Assembly (NCBI RefSeq): GCF_900107115.1
Contig: NZ_FNOS01000005.1
Location: forward strand, 248,001 to 312,000
DNA length: 64,000 nt
Reading direction: 5' to 3'
Source: Salimicrobium album
GTDB taxonomy: Bacteria > Bacillota > Bacilli > Bacillales > Halobacillaceae
The notes beneath the pieces are model-generated. The model saw nothing but the letters and a program-made list of their open reading frames with translations, searched no databases and had not been told where the DNA came from. Positions 42,419-51,886 of the stretch are shown in pieces. Made by a program: the position numbers and the translations under genes. Each line of letters opens with the position of its first letter. The first letter of the stretch is position 1.

Positions 42419-42631
42419 AAACTTTTGTTCTCTTTTTGGTTTTTGGCAGAGAGGAAATGGTTTATACTTAATAGTGTATACAAAACATTTAACCAGCAGG
42501 GAGCAGTGATGTATAAGAAACAACACTTTTATCGGTAGAAAAAGGGGGGCGCAAAAGGCGCTTTCTCTTACAGGAGAATCTTGGAGCTAGAACGATTTAT
42601 TCCTACAAACAATCGAAAGGAGTAGTTGGTC

Positions 42632-42916
42632 ATGAAACTGTATCAGGATGATAAACGTTTTTTCGCAGGAGACAGCGACAATCCGGAAGCTTATATCCAT
42701 TTCGAGAAATTCGGGGATGATAAGCTTATAGTCGACCACACGTATGTCGGCGAATCGATGAGAGGCCAGGGAGCGGGAAAGCAGCTGGTGGAAGCTGTAG
42801 TCAACTATGCGAGAGAAGAAAATAAAAAAATCGTCGCTCACTGTCCTTACACGCGCGATGTCCTGACGAATAACGAAGAATATCATGATGTATTCATTGG
42901 AATTCATAATTCCTGA
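42632..42916 (+). CDS. small GNAT-type N-acetyltransferase (YjdJ-like)
   Basis: A 94-residue protein of the short Acetyltransf_CG group. HFEKFGDDKLIVDHTYVGES leads into the acetyl-CoA loop MRGQGAGKQLVEAVVNYARE, then KIVAHCPYTRDVL with the conserved Cys and Tyr. Only motif A of GNAT is kept, as usual for this family; the acceptor is unknown. GAAAGGAG at 42615-42622 supports ATG 42632 over a TTG at 42626. Single gene with a terminator. Confidence 0.85.
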   Translation: MKLYQDDKRFFAGDSDNPEAYIHFEKFGDDKLIVDHTYVGESMRGQGAGKQLVEAVVNYAREENKKIVAHCPYTRDVLTNNEEYHDVFIGIHNS

Positions 42917-42926
42917 CTCCCATGTA

Positions 42927-42966
42927 AAAACAGCGCTTTTGCCACGCAGGCAGGAGCGCTGTTTTA
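42927..42966 (+). terminator. intrinsic terminator of the acetyltransferase gene
   Basis: AAAACAGCGCT (42927-42937) pairs perfectly with AGCGCTGTTTT (42955-42965); TGCC/GGCA pair inside the loop. Confidence 0.85.
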
Positions 42967-43018
42967 GAAGAAAAAATACTTAATGAACCGCTGATTATAA
43001 AAATATAAGGGTAGCGTG

Positions 43019-43046
43019 TTGACAGGTTTAAATAAAAATGTATAAT
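43019..43046 (+). promoter_or_regulatory. SigA promoter of argGH
   Basis: A perfect TTGACA (43019-43024), a 16-base spacer and a perfect TATAAT (43041-43046), followed by the T-box leader. Confidence 0.85.
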
Positions 43047-43073
43047 TATGAATAAATAATAATAAAAATACAT

Positions 43074-43317
43074 TCAGCGAAAAAGTAAGTATTTCAGTCG
43101 AAGACTCCAGCGAACCGGCGGATGGTGGGAGCCCGGTGTACGGAAGCTGAAAGAAACGCACTTTGGAGAAGTTCCGGTGAAAATAAGTAGCCGGAACCGG
43201 GTTCCTGCCCGTTATCCCGTGACGAGCCGGTCCTTTACTGTCAGAGACAGGTGAGGACAACGAGAGTGGTACCGCGGATATACGTCCGTCTCTTTACGAA
43301 GAGGCGGACTTTTCTTA
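43074..43317 (+). ncRNA. T-box leader (arginine specifier) of argGH
   Basis: The T-box motif GAGAGTGGTACCGCGG is at 43262-43277. Stem I is bounded by AAGTA and TTTCAG on the 5' side (about 43084-43096), pairing with CTGAAA at 43147-43152; GAA follows and then CGC A at 43157-43160, which I read as an Arg codon specifier with the usual following purine. GATGGTGGGAG near 43131 fits the apical GNTG region. The competing terminator is GTCCGTCTCTT (43284-43294) with AAGAGGCGGAC (43299-43309) and TTTTCTT. Uncharged tRNA-Arg would stabilise the antiterminator and switch on argGH. Confidence 0.87.
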
Positions 43318-43365
43318 TTGCAGATCAAACGATTATTGAAAATAACTATAAGGAGGAAGATATTT

Positions 43366-44589
43366 ATGGCTAAACCTAAAGTAGTGCTTGCATATTCCGG
43401 AGGGCTGGACACTTCCATATCAGTTAAATGGATTCAGGAAAAATATGGTTACGACGTAATTGCACTCGGTATCGATGTCGGAGAGGGGAAGGATCTTGAG
43501 ACGATCAGACAGAAAGCGCTCGATGTCGGAGCAGTTAAAGCGATCATGATAGAGGGGAAAGAACTGCTCGCCGAAGAGTACTTAATGCCCGCGCTGAAAG
43601 CGAATACGCTCTACGAAGGGAAATATCCGCTCTCTTCCGCCTTATCGAGACCTCTCATTTCCAAACTGCTGGTGGAAGTAGCGGAGCAGGAAGGGGCAGT
43701 AGCCGTAGCACACGGATGTACCGGAAAAGGAAACGACCAGGTCAGGTTTGAGCTGTCCATTCAGGCTCTGAATCCGGAATTGGAAGTCATTGCCCCCGTC
43801 AGAGAATGGGGTATGACGAGGGATGAGCAGATAGGTTATGCAGAAGAGAAAGGTATACCTATTCCGGTAAACCTTGAAAATCCTTTCTCCATCGACGCGA
43901 ATATCTGGGGGAGAGCCTGTGAAGCGGGGGTTCTGGAAGATCCGTGGCAGGAAGCACCTGAAGCAGCATATGACTGGACAAACCCGGTGGAAGACACACC
44001 GGATACCCCTGAAACGATCGAAATCTCCTTTGAACAGGGAAAGCCTGTGAGTCTGAACGGAGAAGCACTCGGACTCGTCGACATGATTGAGAAACTGAAT
44101 GTTCTTGGAGGAGAGCATGGAGTCGGGCGGATAGATCATACAGAGAACAGACTGGTGGGGATCAAGTCGAGAGAAGTGTACGAAAATCCGGCAGCCATGA
44201 TTCTTATTAACGCCCATAAAGAACTGGAGTCGCTTACACTTACCAGGGAAGTGGCTCACTACAAACCCCAGGTAGAACAGCAACTGGCTCAAGTGGTATA
44301 TGACGGGCTCTGGTATTCTCCGCTCAGAACAGCCCTGCAGGCGTTTGTGGAAGATACTCAGCAGTTTGTGACGGGAACGGTGAAAATCAAGCTGTTCAAA
44401 GGGCACCATCAGGTCATCGGTAAGCAGTCCCCTGTAAGTCTTTATAACGAAGAATTATCAACCTATTCAAAAGAAGATGCTTTCGATCATAATGCTGCCG
44501 TAGGTTTTATCAAATTGTGGGGGCTTCCTACAAAAGTGCATGCGGATGTGCATAATAAGAAGAAACATCTGGTGTCAGTAGATGAGTAA
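43366..44589 (+). CDS. argG: argininosuccinate synthase
   Basis: A 407-residue enzyme. The PP-loop AYSGGLDTS is at residues 9-17; [35 protein letters not shown] and [19 protein letters not shown] are family landmarks. It condenses citrulline and aspartate with ATP. AAGGAGGAAG before ATG 43366 sets the start; the open frame extends back to 43318 into the T-box terminator. Its end overlaps argH by eight bases. Confidence 0.96.
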   Translation: MAKPKVVLAYSGGLDTSISVKWIQEKYGYDVIALGIDVGEGKDLETIRQKALDVGAVKAIMIEGKELLAEEYLMPALKANTLYEGKYPLSSALSRPLISKLLVEVAEQEGAVAVAHGCTGKGNDQVRFELSIQALNPELEVIAPVREWGMTRDEQIGYAEEKGIPIPVNLENPFSIDANIWGRACEAGVLEDPWQEAPEAAYDWTNPVEDTPDTPETIEISFEQGKPVSLNGEALGLVDMIEKLNVLGGEHGVGRIDHTENRLVGIKSREVYENPAAMILINAHKELESLTLTREVAHYKPQVEQQLAQVVYDGLWYSPLRTALQAFVEDTQQFVTGTVKIKLFKGHHQVIGKQSPVSLYNEELSTYSKEDAFDHNAAVGFIKLWGLPTKVHADVHNKKKHLVSVDE

Positions 44590-45958
44590 GCTTTGGGGCG
44601 GAAGATTCACGAAGCAGACGGACGAACTGGTCGAGGAGTATACAGCCTCGATCAGTTTTGATAAAAAGCTGGCGGCATTTGATATTGAAGGAAGTAAGGC
44701 TCACGTGCGTATGCTCGGAAATCAGGGGATAATCCCGACGGAAGAAGCCCGGGAGATCGGTGAGGGACTGGATAAAATTCTCTCCAGAATAGAGAGGGGA
44801 GAAGTTGAATATTCTGTAGCTGACGAAGATATCCATATGAATATCGAACATATGCTTATTGACGAAATAGGTCCTGTGGGCGGAAAACTTCATACGGGGC
44901 GGAGCCGTAATGACCAGGTGGCTACAGATATGCATCTGTATCTGAGAGAGAAGACGAAGAAACTCATTGAACTTGTAGAGACTGTCCAGCAGGCGATCGT
45001 CGGGCAGGCGGGATCGAATGTGGAGACGATGATCCCCGGGTATACTCACCTGCAGCGGGCTCAGCCGATTTCTTTCGCCCACCATATTCTTGCTTATTTC
45101 TGGATGTTTGAAAGAGATAAAGAAAGACTTCAGGACAGTCTGAAGCGTGTGAACTGGTCGCCTCTCGGGGCAGCGGCACTGGCCGGAACGACGTATCCGA
45201 TCAATCGCCGTGAGACAGCGGAAGCTCTCGGTTTCGAAAAGGTGTATCCGAATTCTCTCGACGCAGTGAGCGACAGGGACTTTATTCTTGAATTTCTTTC
45301 GGACGCTTCTATATTGATCATGCATATCTCCCGGCTGTCCGAGGAACTGGTAATGTGGAGCAGCGAGGAATTCCGGTTTGTGGAACTGGATGATGCTTTC
45401 TGTACCGGTTCAAGTATTATGCCGCAGAAGAAGAACCCCGACGTCCCTGAGCTGCTGCGGGGGAAGACAGGAAGAATTTACGGAAACCTGATGGGGCTTT
45501 TAACACTGTTGAAGGGTCTGCCTCTTGCTTACAATAAAGATATGCAGGAAGACAAAGAGGGGATGTTCGATACAGTGGAGACGTTGGAGGGGGCCCTCTC
45601 CCTTCTTGCCCCGATGCTTGAAACGATGGAAGTCAATAAGCACAGAACGGACAGTTCCGTAAAAAGTGATTATTCCAATGCCACTGATATGGCGGATTAT
45701 CTTGCGGTAAAAGGTCTGCCATTCCGTGAAGCGCATGAAATCATCGGTAAAATTGTTCTGTACGCTATTCAGGAAGAGAAGTATCTGCTTGATTTGAAAC
45801 TGGAAGAATTCAAAGAATTTTCGGAACTGATCGACGAGGATATTTTTGAAAAACTGGCCCCTGATCAGGTGATAGCAGCCAGAAAAAGTGAGGGCGGCAC
45901 GGGATTTGACCAGGTGAGAGAACAGTTGAAAGCTGCTGAAGAACATTTGTCTTTTTAA
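44582..45958 (+). CDS. argH: argininosuccinate lyase
   Basis: A 458-residue fumarase/aspartase-superfamily lyase. [21 protein letters not shown] opens it, [18 protein letters not shown] binds substrate, and the signature loop [12 protein letters not shown] (near residue 277) carries the catalytic serine. It splits argininosuccinate to arginine and fumarate. Co-transcribed with argG under the Arg T-box; no terminator is evident directly after the stop. Confidence 0.96.
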   Translation: MSKLWGGRFTKQTDELVEEYTASISFDKKLAAFDIEGSKAHVRMLGNQGIIPTEEAREIGEGLDKILSRIERGEVEYSVADEDIHMNIEHMLIDEIGPVGGKLHTGRSRNDQVATDMHLYLREKTKKLIELVETVQQAIVGQAGSNVETMIPGYTHLQRAQPISFAHHILAYFWMFERDKERLQDSLKRVNWSPLGAAALAGTTYPINRRETAEALGFEKVYPNSLDAVSDRDFILEFLSDASILIMHISRLSEELVMWSSEEFRFVELDDAFCTGSSIMPQKKNPDVPELLRGKTGRIYGNLMGLLTLLKGLPLAYNKDMQEDKEGMFDTVETLEGALSLLAPMLETMEVNKHRTDSSVKSDYSNATDMADYLAVKGLPFREAHEIIGKIVLYAIQEEKYLLDLKLEEFKEFSELIDEDIFEKLAPDQVIAARKSEGGTGFDQVREQLKAAEEHLSF

Positions 45959-46026
45959 GGAAGGCAAGTGTTCTATTATTGGGAAAAGGGAAGAGTGTAC
46001 TACGTCACGCAGTCAGGAGGAGAATA

Positions 46027-46335
46027 ATGAAACAGGTAATCGCGTATTTTGCAAATGAAAATGATGCTGAAAGCGCCCTCACTTCGCTTAAGAAGTATAA
46101 GGTGGAGAAAGAAAGAGTCGAAGAGATACCGCAGGATTCAAAACTTGAGCGCGTCATCCCTTTTACTTCCGGAGGGTTCCAGGCGGATGTTGCGGAGTAC
46201 GGGGAAACTTTTAACGAAGCACTTGGAAATAAAGGAAAAGAAGTTACCCACCTTCTTCAGTTCGAAGTCGAAGAGGAGGATCACGAAGGAGTACTAAAAG
46301 TGCTGCAAGAGCATGGAGCAATGAAAAAAGAATAG
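46027..46335 (+). CDS. small hypothetical protein (ferredoxin-like fold suspected)
   Basis: A 102-residue acidic protein. The pattern VIAYFANENDAESALTSLKK, a middle VIPFTSGGFQADVAEYG, and LLQFEVEEEDHEGVLKVLQ alternates beta strands and amphipathic helices as in small stress proteins with a beta-alpha-beta repeat; no family is recognised. AGGAGG at 46015-46020 sets ATG 46027. It sits 68 bases after argH, possibly by read-through, and before a terminator. Confidence 0.68.
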   Translation: MKQVIAYFANENDAESALTSLKKYKVEKERVEEIPQDSKLERVIPFTSGGFQADVAEYGETFNEALGNKGKEVTHLLQFEVEEEDHEGVLKVLQEHGAMKKE

Positions 46336-46362
46336 ATGGCCGTGGTGATTTAAGTGAAATAT

Positions 46363-46404
46363 CTCCATTATCGGAGCAGAAGCCTCCGCTAGTGGAGTTT
46401 TTTT
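46363..46404 (+). terminator. intrinsic terminator
   Basis: CTCCA-TTAT-CGGAG pairs with CTCCG-CTAG-TGGAG (interrupted 10-bp stem), followed by TTTTTTT. Confidence 0.82.
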
Positions 46405-46433
46405 AATTACATAGTAAACTTATAGGAATAATG

Positions 46434-46462
46434 TTGACATACGTCGCGTTTTTATTTAAAAT
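46434..46462 (+). promoter_or_regulatory. SigA promoter of the sulfonate-type ABC operon
   Basis: TTGACA (46434-46439), a 17-base spacer and TAAAAT (46457-46462), 44 bases before the ATG at 46507. Confidence 0.8.
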
Positions 46463-46506
46463 TTAATGCTAAGTAAACAAGTAGGTTTTGAAAAGGGAGG
46501 GAGTAC

Positions 46507-47301
46507 ATGTTTTTGGAGTTTGAGGACACAGGAAAACGCTTTGGCGAAGCAACGGAAAACGAATTTGAAGTATTCAAGGGAGTGAATATAAGTATTGAAA
46601 ATAACCAGTTCGTTTCTATCCTCGGACCGTCCGGCTGCGGAAAGTCAACCCTATTATCGATGGTGGCGGGACTCGAGGATACCTCCGAAGGGACGATTAA
46701 ACTCGAGGGACAAGAAATAACAGGTCCTGATCCGGAAAGAGGGATGGTATTTCAGCAACCGTCGCTGTTTCCATGGCTGACTGTCCGGGAGAACGTCATG
46801 TTTCCCCTAAAGAAGAAAAGGTCAAAAAAAGAAGCCGAAGCGCGTGCCGAACATTTTTTGAAAATGGTGCACCTCAGTTCTTCCAGTTCCAGATATACAT
46901 ATGAACTTTCCGGCGGTATGCAGCAGCGGGTGGCTATTGCAAGGGCCCTTGCCATGGACCCGAAAGTTCTTTTGATGGACGAGCCTTTCGGTGCTCTTGA
47001 CGAACAGACGAGGCACATTCTTCATAGAGAGCTTTTATCTATATGGGAAGAAACGAGAAAAACGATTCTTTTTGTTACTCACAGTATTCAGGAGGCGATC
47101 AAACTGTCGGACAGGGTGATTGTAATGGGCACGAGACCGGGGAGGATTATTGCCGATTTCAGCATTGATGTGCCACGACCGCGGGCACGCGATGATGAGA
47201 ATGTTATCGGTTGGGAAAAACATGTGATGGAACTGCTCGAGAAAGAGATAGACAAAGTACTGAAAGAGGAACTGGATAATGAATCTGTCTCTTATAACTA
47301 A
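46507..47301 (+). CDS. ABC transporter ATP-binding protein (nitrate/sulfonate/taurine type)
   Basis: A 264-residue ATPase. Walker A GPSGCGKST is at 40-48, the Q-loop in MVFQQPSLFPWLTVREN, signature LSGGMQQRVAIARAL, Walker B KVLLMDEPFGALDEQTR, H-loop FVTHSIQEA. This is the SsuB/TauB/NrtD branch. It is the first gene of a three-gene uptake operon, overlaps the permease by 23 bases and has AAGGGAGGGAG before its ATG. No monooxygenase gene is adjacent. Confidence 0.9.
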   Translation: MFLEFEDTGKRFGEATENEFEVFKGVNISIENNQFVSILGPSGCGKSTLLSMVAGLEDTSEGTIKLEGQEITGPDPERGMVFQQPSLFPWLTVRENVMFPLKKKRSKKEAEARAEHFLKMVHLSSSSSRYTYELSGGMQQRVAIARALAMDPKVLLMDEPFGALDEQTRHILHRELLSIWEETRKTILFVTHSIQEAIKLSDRVIVMGTRPGRIIADFSIDVPRPRARDDENVIGWEKHVMELLEKEIDKVLKEELDNESVSYN

Positions 47302-48037
47302 ACGGATCGTTTTTCTAGTTGTCGTTGCAGGTATTTGGCAGGGTATTTATGCCCTGAACATTTTTGAAGATATAATATTTCCTTCTCCTCTTACGGTAGT
47401 CTCCTCCCTCTACGAGGGATTTGCCGATGGTGATCTTGTTACAGCTCTCGGTGCGAGTTTCAGACACCTGTTTTCGGGACTGGTTCTGGCCATTTTATTC
47501 GGGACAGTGCTCGGGGTCCTCCTCGGCAAGTCCAGAGAAGCGGATGAAACGGCAGGGATGTATCTTGTAGCTCTTCAAAGTATTCCGAGTATCGTATGGG
47601 TTCCGCTCGCTATTATGATTTTCGGTTTTTCGGAAGCTGCTGTCGTATTTGTAGTGGTACTTGGAGGTACGTTCGTAATGGCGTTGAATGTGCGCTCGGC
47701 AATCAGGAGCGTACCGCCGCACTTATTACGTGCAGCAAGAACGATGGGAGTGAGCGGGGTGTCCCAGTTTTTCCGGGTGGAAATTCCGGCCAGTGTCCCT
47801 TACTTTATGTCGGGGCTGCGCCTTGCGTGGGCTTTCAGCTGGAGGGCATTAATGGCCGGGGAATTGCTGAGTAACGGTCCGGGTCTCGGTTATTCCCTCC
47901 GCTATGCTCAAGACTATGCAAGGATGGATCAGGTGATCGGGATTATCATTATCATCGGAGTCATAGGGGCTGTCGTGGATCAGCTCGTATTTTCGAAACT
48001 GGAGAAAAACGTAATGAAACGATGGGGAATTTTATAG
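47279..48037 (+). CDS. ABC transporter permease (nitrate/sulfonate/taurine type)
   Basis: A 252-residue permease with six helices. IFPSPLTVVSSLYEG is the conserved start of SsuC/TauC proteins, and the cytoplasmic loop LRAARTMGVSGVSQFFRVEIP is the EAA-type coupling segment; LRLAWAFSWRALMAGELL follows. It starts inside the 3' end of the ATPase gene. Substrate class as for the ATPase. Confidence 0.9.
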   Translation: MNLSLITKRIVFLVVVAGIWQGIYALNIFEDIIFPSPLTVVSSLYEGFADGDLVTALGASFRHLFSGLVLAILFGTVLGVLLGKSREADETAGMYLVALQSIPSIVWVPLAIMIFGFSEAAVVFVVVLGGTFVMALNVRSAIRSVPPHLLRAARTMGVSGVSQFFRVEIPASVPYFMSGLRLAWAFSWRALMAGELLSNGPGLGYSLRYAQDYARMDQVIGIIIIIGVIGAVVDQLVFSKLEKNVMKRWGIL

Positions 48038-48076
48038 AATACTGTAATTATTGCCTGAAAAAAAGGAGTGGAGAAG

Positions 48077-49087
48077 TTGAAAAAAATTTTTTATATGACC
48101 GCAGTCGGCGTTTTACTCATAGTCCTTAGTGCATGTGGCAGCAGTGAATCAGAAGCAGGTGGCGAAGAAAAAGAGGCGGATGAAATTACTGTCGGTTATT
48201 TCCCGAATATTAATCATGCAGCCGGCATGGTCGCTGAAGAAAAGGAAATGTATCAGGAACAGTTGCCTGACGGAACGAAGGTTAATTATCAGTATTTTCC
48301 TGACGGTTCCGCTTTTATGACAGCGGTGGAGACCGGAGAAATTGAAGGCGGAATAGTAGGCCCCGGTCCTGCAATGAATCACTACGTAAGCGGGGCGGCA
48401 ATCAATGTGGTAGCAGCCGGTTCCAAAGGAGGGACCGTGATTATGGCCAGTAATGACAGTAATATTTCAACTCCGGAGGATCTTAAAGGGAAGACGTTCA
48501 TCTCCCCTCGGGTAGGATGTACGCACGATGTCCAGTTCGAAACGATGATGAAGGAAGAATTCGGAATGACTTCAGAGCGTGTGCAGGGAGACATGAAGCA
48601 TGTGACCGGGAAGCCGGCCACCTATGCGAGTATGTTCGAAGCCGGGAAGGTCGATGCGGCTACGGTTCCGGAACCCTGGGCTTCTGTTATTGAAGCCGAA
48701 GGAAGCGGTAAAGTTCTGGTGGACACTCCGGAAGTGGCGTTCGGAGAGACGTTACCTGCAGCTGTATTTGTAACTTCGGAGAAATTGAAAGAGAAAAATC
48801 CGGAACTCGTCCAGAATCTTGTTGATGCCCACAAACAGGCTACAGACTTCATAAACGAAAACCCAGAAGAAGCAAAAACGATTGCTCAGGATAAGATCAA
48901 GGAAATTACTGACCAGGGGCTGGAAAAAGAAGTTATTGACGGTGCCTGGGAGAGAATTGATTTTTCATACGAAGTGGATGAAAGTGTACTTCAGGATTTT
49001 GCAGACTCTTCCTATAACCTGAAATTTCTGGAGGAGAAACCAGACCTTACAGGTCTCGTAGATAAGGAGTTCCTGAAAAACGGGTGA
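48077..49087 (+). CDS. ABC transporter substrate-binding lipoprotein (nitrate/sulfonate/taurine type)
   Basis: A 336-residue NMT1/SsuA-type binding protein with lipobox LSAC (Cys20) and a short Ser/Glu linker. ITVGYFPNINHAAGMVAEEK, VGPGPAMNHYVSG and FISPRVGCTHDVQFETMM line the cleft; EPWASVIEAEGSGKVLVDT is a common motif of these proteins. It probably binds an aliphatic sulfonate or related anion. TTG 48077 is preferred to GTG 48068 because AAAAGGAG lies eight or nine bases before it. A perfect terminator follows. Confidence 0.88.
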   Translation: MKKIFYMTAVGVLLIVLSACGSSESEAGGEEKEADEITVGYFPNINHAAGMVAEEKEMYQEQLPDGTKVNYQYFPDGSAFMTAVETGEIEGGIVGPGPAMNHYVSGAAINVVAAGSKGGTVIMASNDSNISTPEDLKGKTFISPRVGCTHDVQFETMMKEEFGMTSERVQGDMKHVTGKPATYASMFEAGKVDAATVPEPWASVIEAEGSGKVLVDTPEVAFGETLPAAVFVTSEKLKEKNPELVQNLVDAHKQATDFINENPEEAKTIAQDKIKEITDQGLEKEVIDGAWERIDFSYEVDESVLQDFADSSYNLKFLEEKPDLTGLVDKEFLKNG

Positions 49088-49101
49088 TCGTCAATTAGAA
49101 T

Positions 49102-49146
49102 AAAAACGTGAAGATCTGCAACAAAATCAGATCTTCACGTTTTTTA
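49102..49146. terminator. strong intrinsic terminator of the ABC operon
   Basis: AAAAACGTGAAGATCTG pairs perfectly with CAGATCTTCACGTTTTT over a nine-base loop; A- and T-runs on both sides let it serve the convergent yfhF gene too. Confidence 0.92.
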
Positions 49147-49154
49147 TAGTTTTG

Positions 49155-50060
49155 TTATTTTTTCAGTATAGAGTGCAGGGCACCGTGCACATCCGAATAA
49201 TGGAACTGGTAATCGTGACTCTTCAATTTTTGAGGGTAGACGGCCTGACCATTCAGCACGAGTGTGCTCATTTCTCCTAATGTTTTACTTATAACGACGG
49301 CGGGCACATGACACCAGTGCGGTCGCTCGAGAACTTCTCCAAGCGTTCGTAGAAAGTCTTCATTACGTTTGGGAGTAGGAGCGGTTACATTGAGAGCGTT
49401 TTCGATGGAACTGTTATGAACGGCTTCATCAATGGCTCCGACCACGTCATCAATATGCACCCACGACATCCATTGCTCTCCGTTGCCGAGTCTGCCACCG
49501 ACAAAATATTTATAAGGAAGTTTCATGAGGGGCAGTACTCCTTCTGTACCCAGAATCAACCCGAAGCGGGCATACACTGTGCGGACTCCTTTCAGTTTCG
49601 CCTGACTGGCAGTCGCTTCCCAGTCTTTGGTGACACTGGCGAGGAAACCATTCCCCGGTTCTTCCGTGTTTTCCGTGAATGACTTATATACGGAGGTACC
49701 GTAGAAACCTACCGCGGAGCCGTTCACGAGTACATCCGGAGTCTTGTCGAGGTTTTCGATAAGAGAGAGTACTCCGTTCGTTGCGTCAATCCGGCTTTGT
49801 CTTATGAGCTGTTTCCTTTCGGGAGTCCATCTGCCTCCGGCGAGAGAGGCGCCTGCAAGGTTAATGATGGCGTCTACGTTCTGTAACTGATTTTCGGGAG
49901 CATACTCCTCTTTCAGCCAGCCTACGTAACGGACGTTTTCCCCGTCTTCATGATTTTCCGGGTGTCTCGTTAAAATGGATACGTGATCCCCTTTTGACGT
50001 GAAGTGTTCAGTCAGGTGCTGACCTACAAATCCTGTGCCTCCGGCAATAACTATGTTCAT
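49155..50060 (-). CDS. yfhF: YfhF, NAD-dependent epimerase-like (TIGR01777) protein
   Basis: A 301-residue extended SDR. IAGGTGFVGQHLTEHF is the Rossmann motif, IINLAGASLAGGRWTPERK and SAVGFYG follow, and the C-terminal half has WVHIDDVVGAIDEA and LNVTAPTPKRNEDF, all typical of the SulA/YfhF family. Function is unclear. The ATG at 50060 is fixed by AAGGAGG eight bases upstream; the longer open frame to 50243 overlaps recX. Divergent from recX as in B. subtilis. Confidence 0.9.
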   Translation of the reverse strand: MNIVIAGGTGFVGQHLTEHFTSKGDHVSILTRHPENHEDGENVRYVGWLKEEYAPENQLQNVDAIINLAGASLAGGRWTPERKQLIRQSRIDATNGVLSLIENLDKTPDVLVNGSAVGFYGTSVYKSFTENTEEPGNGFLASVTKDWEATASQAKLKGVRTVYARFGLILGTEGVLPLMKLPYKYFVGGRLGNGEQWMSWVHIDDVVGAIDEAVHNSSIENALNVTAPTPKRNEDFLRTLGEVLERPHWCHVPAVVISKTLGEMSTLVLNGQAVYPQKLKSHDYQFHYSDVHGALHSILKK

Positions 50061-50111
50061 CTGTGAATCCTCCTTATATGCTATGATTACCCTCAGAGAG
50101 GAGACGGTGCT

Positions 50112-50921
50112 ATGCCTGTCATCAGTAAAATTTCTGTTCAACAGAAAAATAAAGGACGCTTCAACATCTTTTTTAAAAAGACAGATGAAGAAGAGTTTGG
50201 TTTCGGCGTAAGTGAAGACATCCTTATTCAATATAATCTTCACAAAGGGATGGAATTAAGCGAAGAAGATATTAAGCAGTTGAAAAATAAAGATGAACTA
50301 CATAAGTCTTATACCCGTGCTATCCATTATTTAAGCTACCGTATGCGATCCGAAAAAGAAATGTACGACTATCTTATCGACAAAGAAGTGACAGAAGAAG
50401 ATGCGAGAGATGTGATCAATCGTCTTTATAAAGAAAATTTGCTGGACGATGAAGCTTTCGCCAAAAGTTACGTTCAAAGTAAAATAGCCACTTCGAGTAA
50501 GGGGCCTGTTGTTTTAAAACAGGAACTCTCCAAAAAAGGTGTAGCTGAAGACTATGCTTTAAGTGCACTTGAACAGTATTCGTTCGAGGACCAGTATGAA
50601 AAAGCTCTGAAGTTCGGAATGAAAAAAGTGAACGACACTTCAAAGAAATCTTTTCAGCAGAAGCTTCAGACAGCAAAGCAGTCCATGATGCAAAAAGGAT
50701 TTACCCAGGATGTAATTCAGGAAGTAGCGGCCCGTCTGGCCGAAGAGAAAGAGGATTCCTCCGAACGTACGGCACTTGAACTTCAGGGAGAGAAGGCTAT
50801 CCGTAAATACGAAAAGAAAGCAGAAGGATTTGAACTGAAGCAGAAAGTCATGGCTTCTCTGTATCGTAAAGGTTTCTCAGGGGATCTGATCAGGGAATTT
50901 CTCGAGGAAAAAGGGTATTGA
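50112..50921 (+). CDS. recX: RecX, regulator of RecA
   Basis: A 269-residue helical protein made of three-helix RecX repeats: HYLSYRMRSEKEMYDYLIDK, INRLYKENLLDDEAFAKSYV, QELSKKGVAEDYALSALE and a final ASLYRKGFSGDLIREFLEEK. It modulates RecA filaments in recombination and SOS response. The length matches Bacillus RecX (YfhG). GAGAGGAG precedes the ATG. Divergently transcribed from yfhF, preserving the B. subtilis arrangement. Confidence 0.92.
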   Translation: MPVISKISVQQKNKGRFNIFFKKTDEEEFGFGVSEDILIQYNLHKGMELSEEDIKQLKNKDELHKSYTRAIHYLSYRMRSEKEMYDYLIDKEVTEEDARDVINRLYKENLLDDEAFAKSYVQSKIATSSKGPVVLKQELSKKGVAEDYALSALEQYSFEDQYEKALKFGMKKVNDTSKKSFQQKLQTAKQSMMQKGFTQDVIQEVAARLAEEKEDSSERTALELQGEKAIRKYEKKAEGFELKQKVMASLYRKGFSGDLIREFLEEKGY

Positions 50922-51043
50922 CTGGTGCAGATCGGGACGTTCCGGCCGGTCCTCCTCCATTCTTTTTCTTGTAAAGTTCGGAGGCAGTCGTTACGATGAA
51001 TAAGGAGAAATGACTAAGATGAATGAAAAAATGGGGGATACTT

Positions 51044-51883
51044 ATGGGGAGCCCGGTTACTGTGCAGAAAACATTGAATAATAATGTAGTCATCGCGGAT
51101 CACCCTTCGTTCAAAGAAGTGATCCTTATCGGGAAAGGTATCGGGTTCAATCGAAAGCCCGGCGACTGTATCGAGCCGGAAATCGCCGAGAAGACGTTCC
51201 TTCTCAGAGATCCCGAGCAAAAGGAGCAGTACGTTAATCTGATGTCGCACGTGAATGAAGAACTTATTCCTTTAATGAGTGATATACTTCTGCACGTGGG
51301 GGAGAGAATGGAAGAACCCCTGCATGAGCACATTCACGTTGCTTTGACCGATCACCTGGCATTCGCTTTCCACAGGACTCAAAATGCCCTTGACTTCCAG
51401 AACCCGTTCCTTTCAGAAATAGAAACGCTTTATCCGAAGGAATACCAGATTGCCCTGGAAGTCGTTACGATGATTTATGACCGGACCGGTGTCCATTTTC
51501 CTGCCGGGGAAGTCGGCTTTATTGCTCTGCACATCCACAGTGCGGTCACGGATAAATCATTAAGGGAAATTAATAAACACAATCAGCTGATTACTCAGCT
51601 GATAGAATTCATAGAAAATCAGCTCGAACTGAACATAAACAGAAAGAGTATCGATTATCACAGGTTGGTCCAGCATTTACACCGGGCCATCCACCGTGTG
51701 CACACCGGGGAGACTGCAGGGAGCCAGACAAATCTTGATAAAATGTTGAAAGCTGAATACCCTTCGTGCTATAATATTGCTTGGAAATTGATTAAAGTAA
51801 TGCAGCAACAGCTGAATAAAACCGTAGATGAAGCGGAAGCCGTATATTTAACGATTCATCTTCATCGACTCACTCAAAAATAA
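51044..51883 (+). CDS. glcT: GlcT, BglG-family transcriptional antiterminator
   Basis: A 279-residue antiterminator. The RNA-binding CAT domain is VQKTLNNNVVIADHPSFKEV plus LIGKGIGFNRKPGD (residues 6-55); two PRD domains follow with phosphorylatable histidines in EHIHVALTDHLAFAF, ALHIHSAV, HRLVQHLHRAIHR-like and LTIHLHRL segments. It binds the RAT in the ptsG leader just downstream and lets transcription continue when glucose is present. The ATG at 51044 matches the N-terminus of B. subtilis GlcT; an in-frame ATG at 51023 lacks a well-placed ribosome site. Confidence 0.93.
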   Translation: MGSPVTVQKTLNNNVVIADHPSFKEVILIGKGIGFNRKPGDCIEPEIAEKTFLLRDPEQKEQYVNLMSHVNEELIPLMSDILLHVGERMEEPLHEHIHVALTDHLAFAFHRTQNALDFQNPFLSEIETLYPKEYQIALEVVTMIYDRTGVHFPAGEVGFIALHIHSAVTDKSLREINKHNQLITQLIEFIENQLELNINRKSIDYHRLVQHLHRAIHRVHTGETAGSQTNLDKMLKAEYPSCYNIAWKLIKVMQQQLNKTVDEAEAVYLTIHLHRLTQK

Positions 51884-51886
51884 AGT

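Noticed and set aside
42509-42538. Nine-codon ORF with a GGGAG upstream, before the acetyltransferase gene
   Set aside because: Too short to support without conservation; no attenuator-like structure clearly linked to it.
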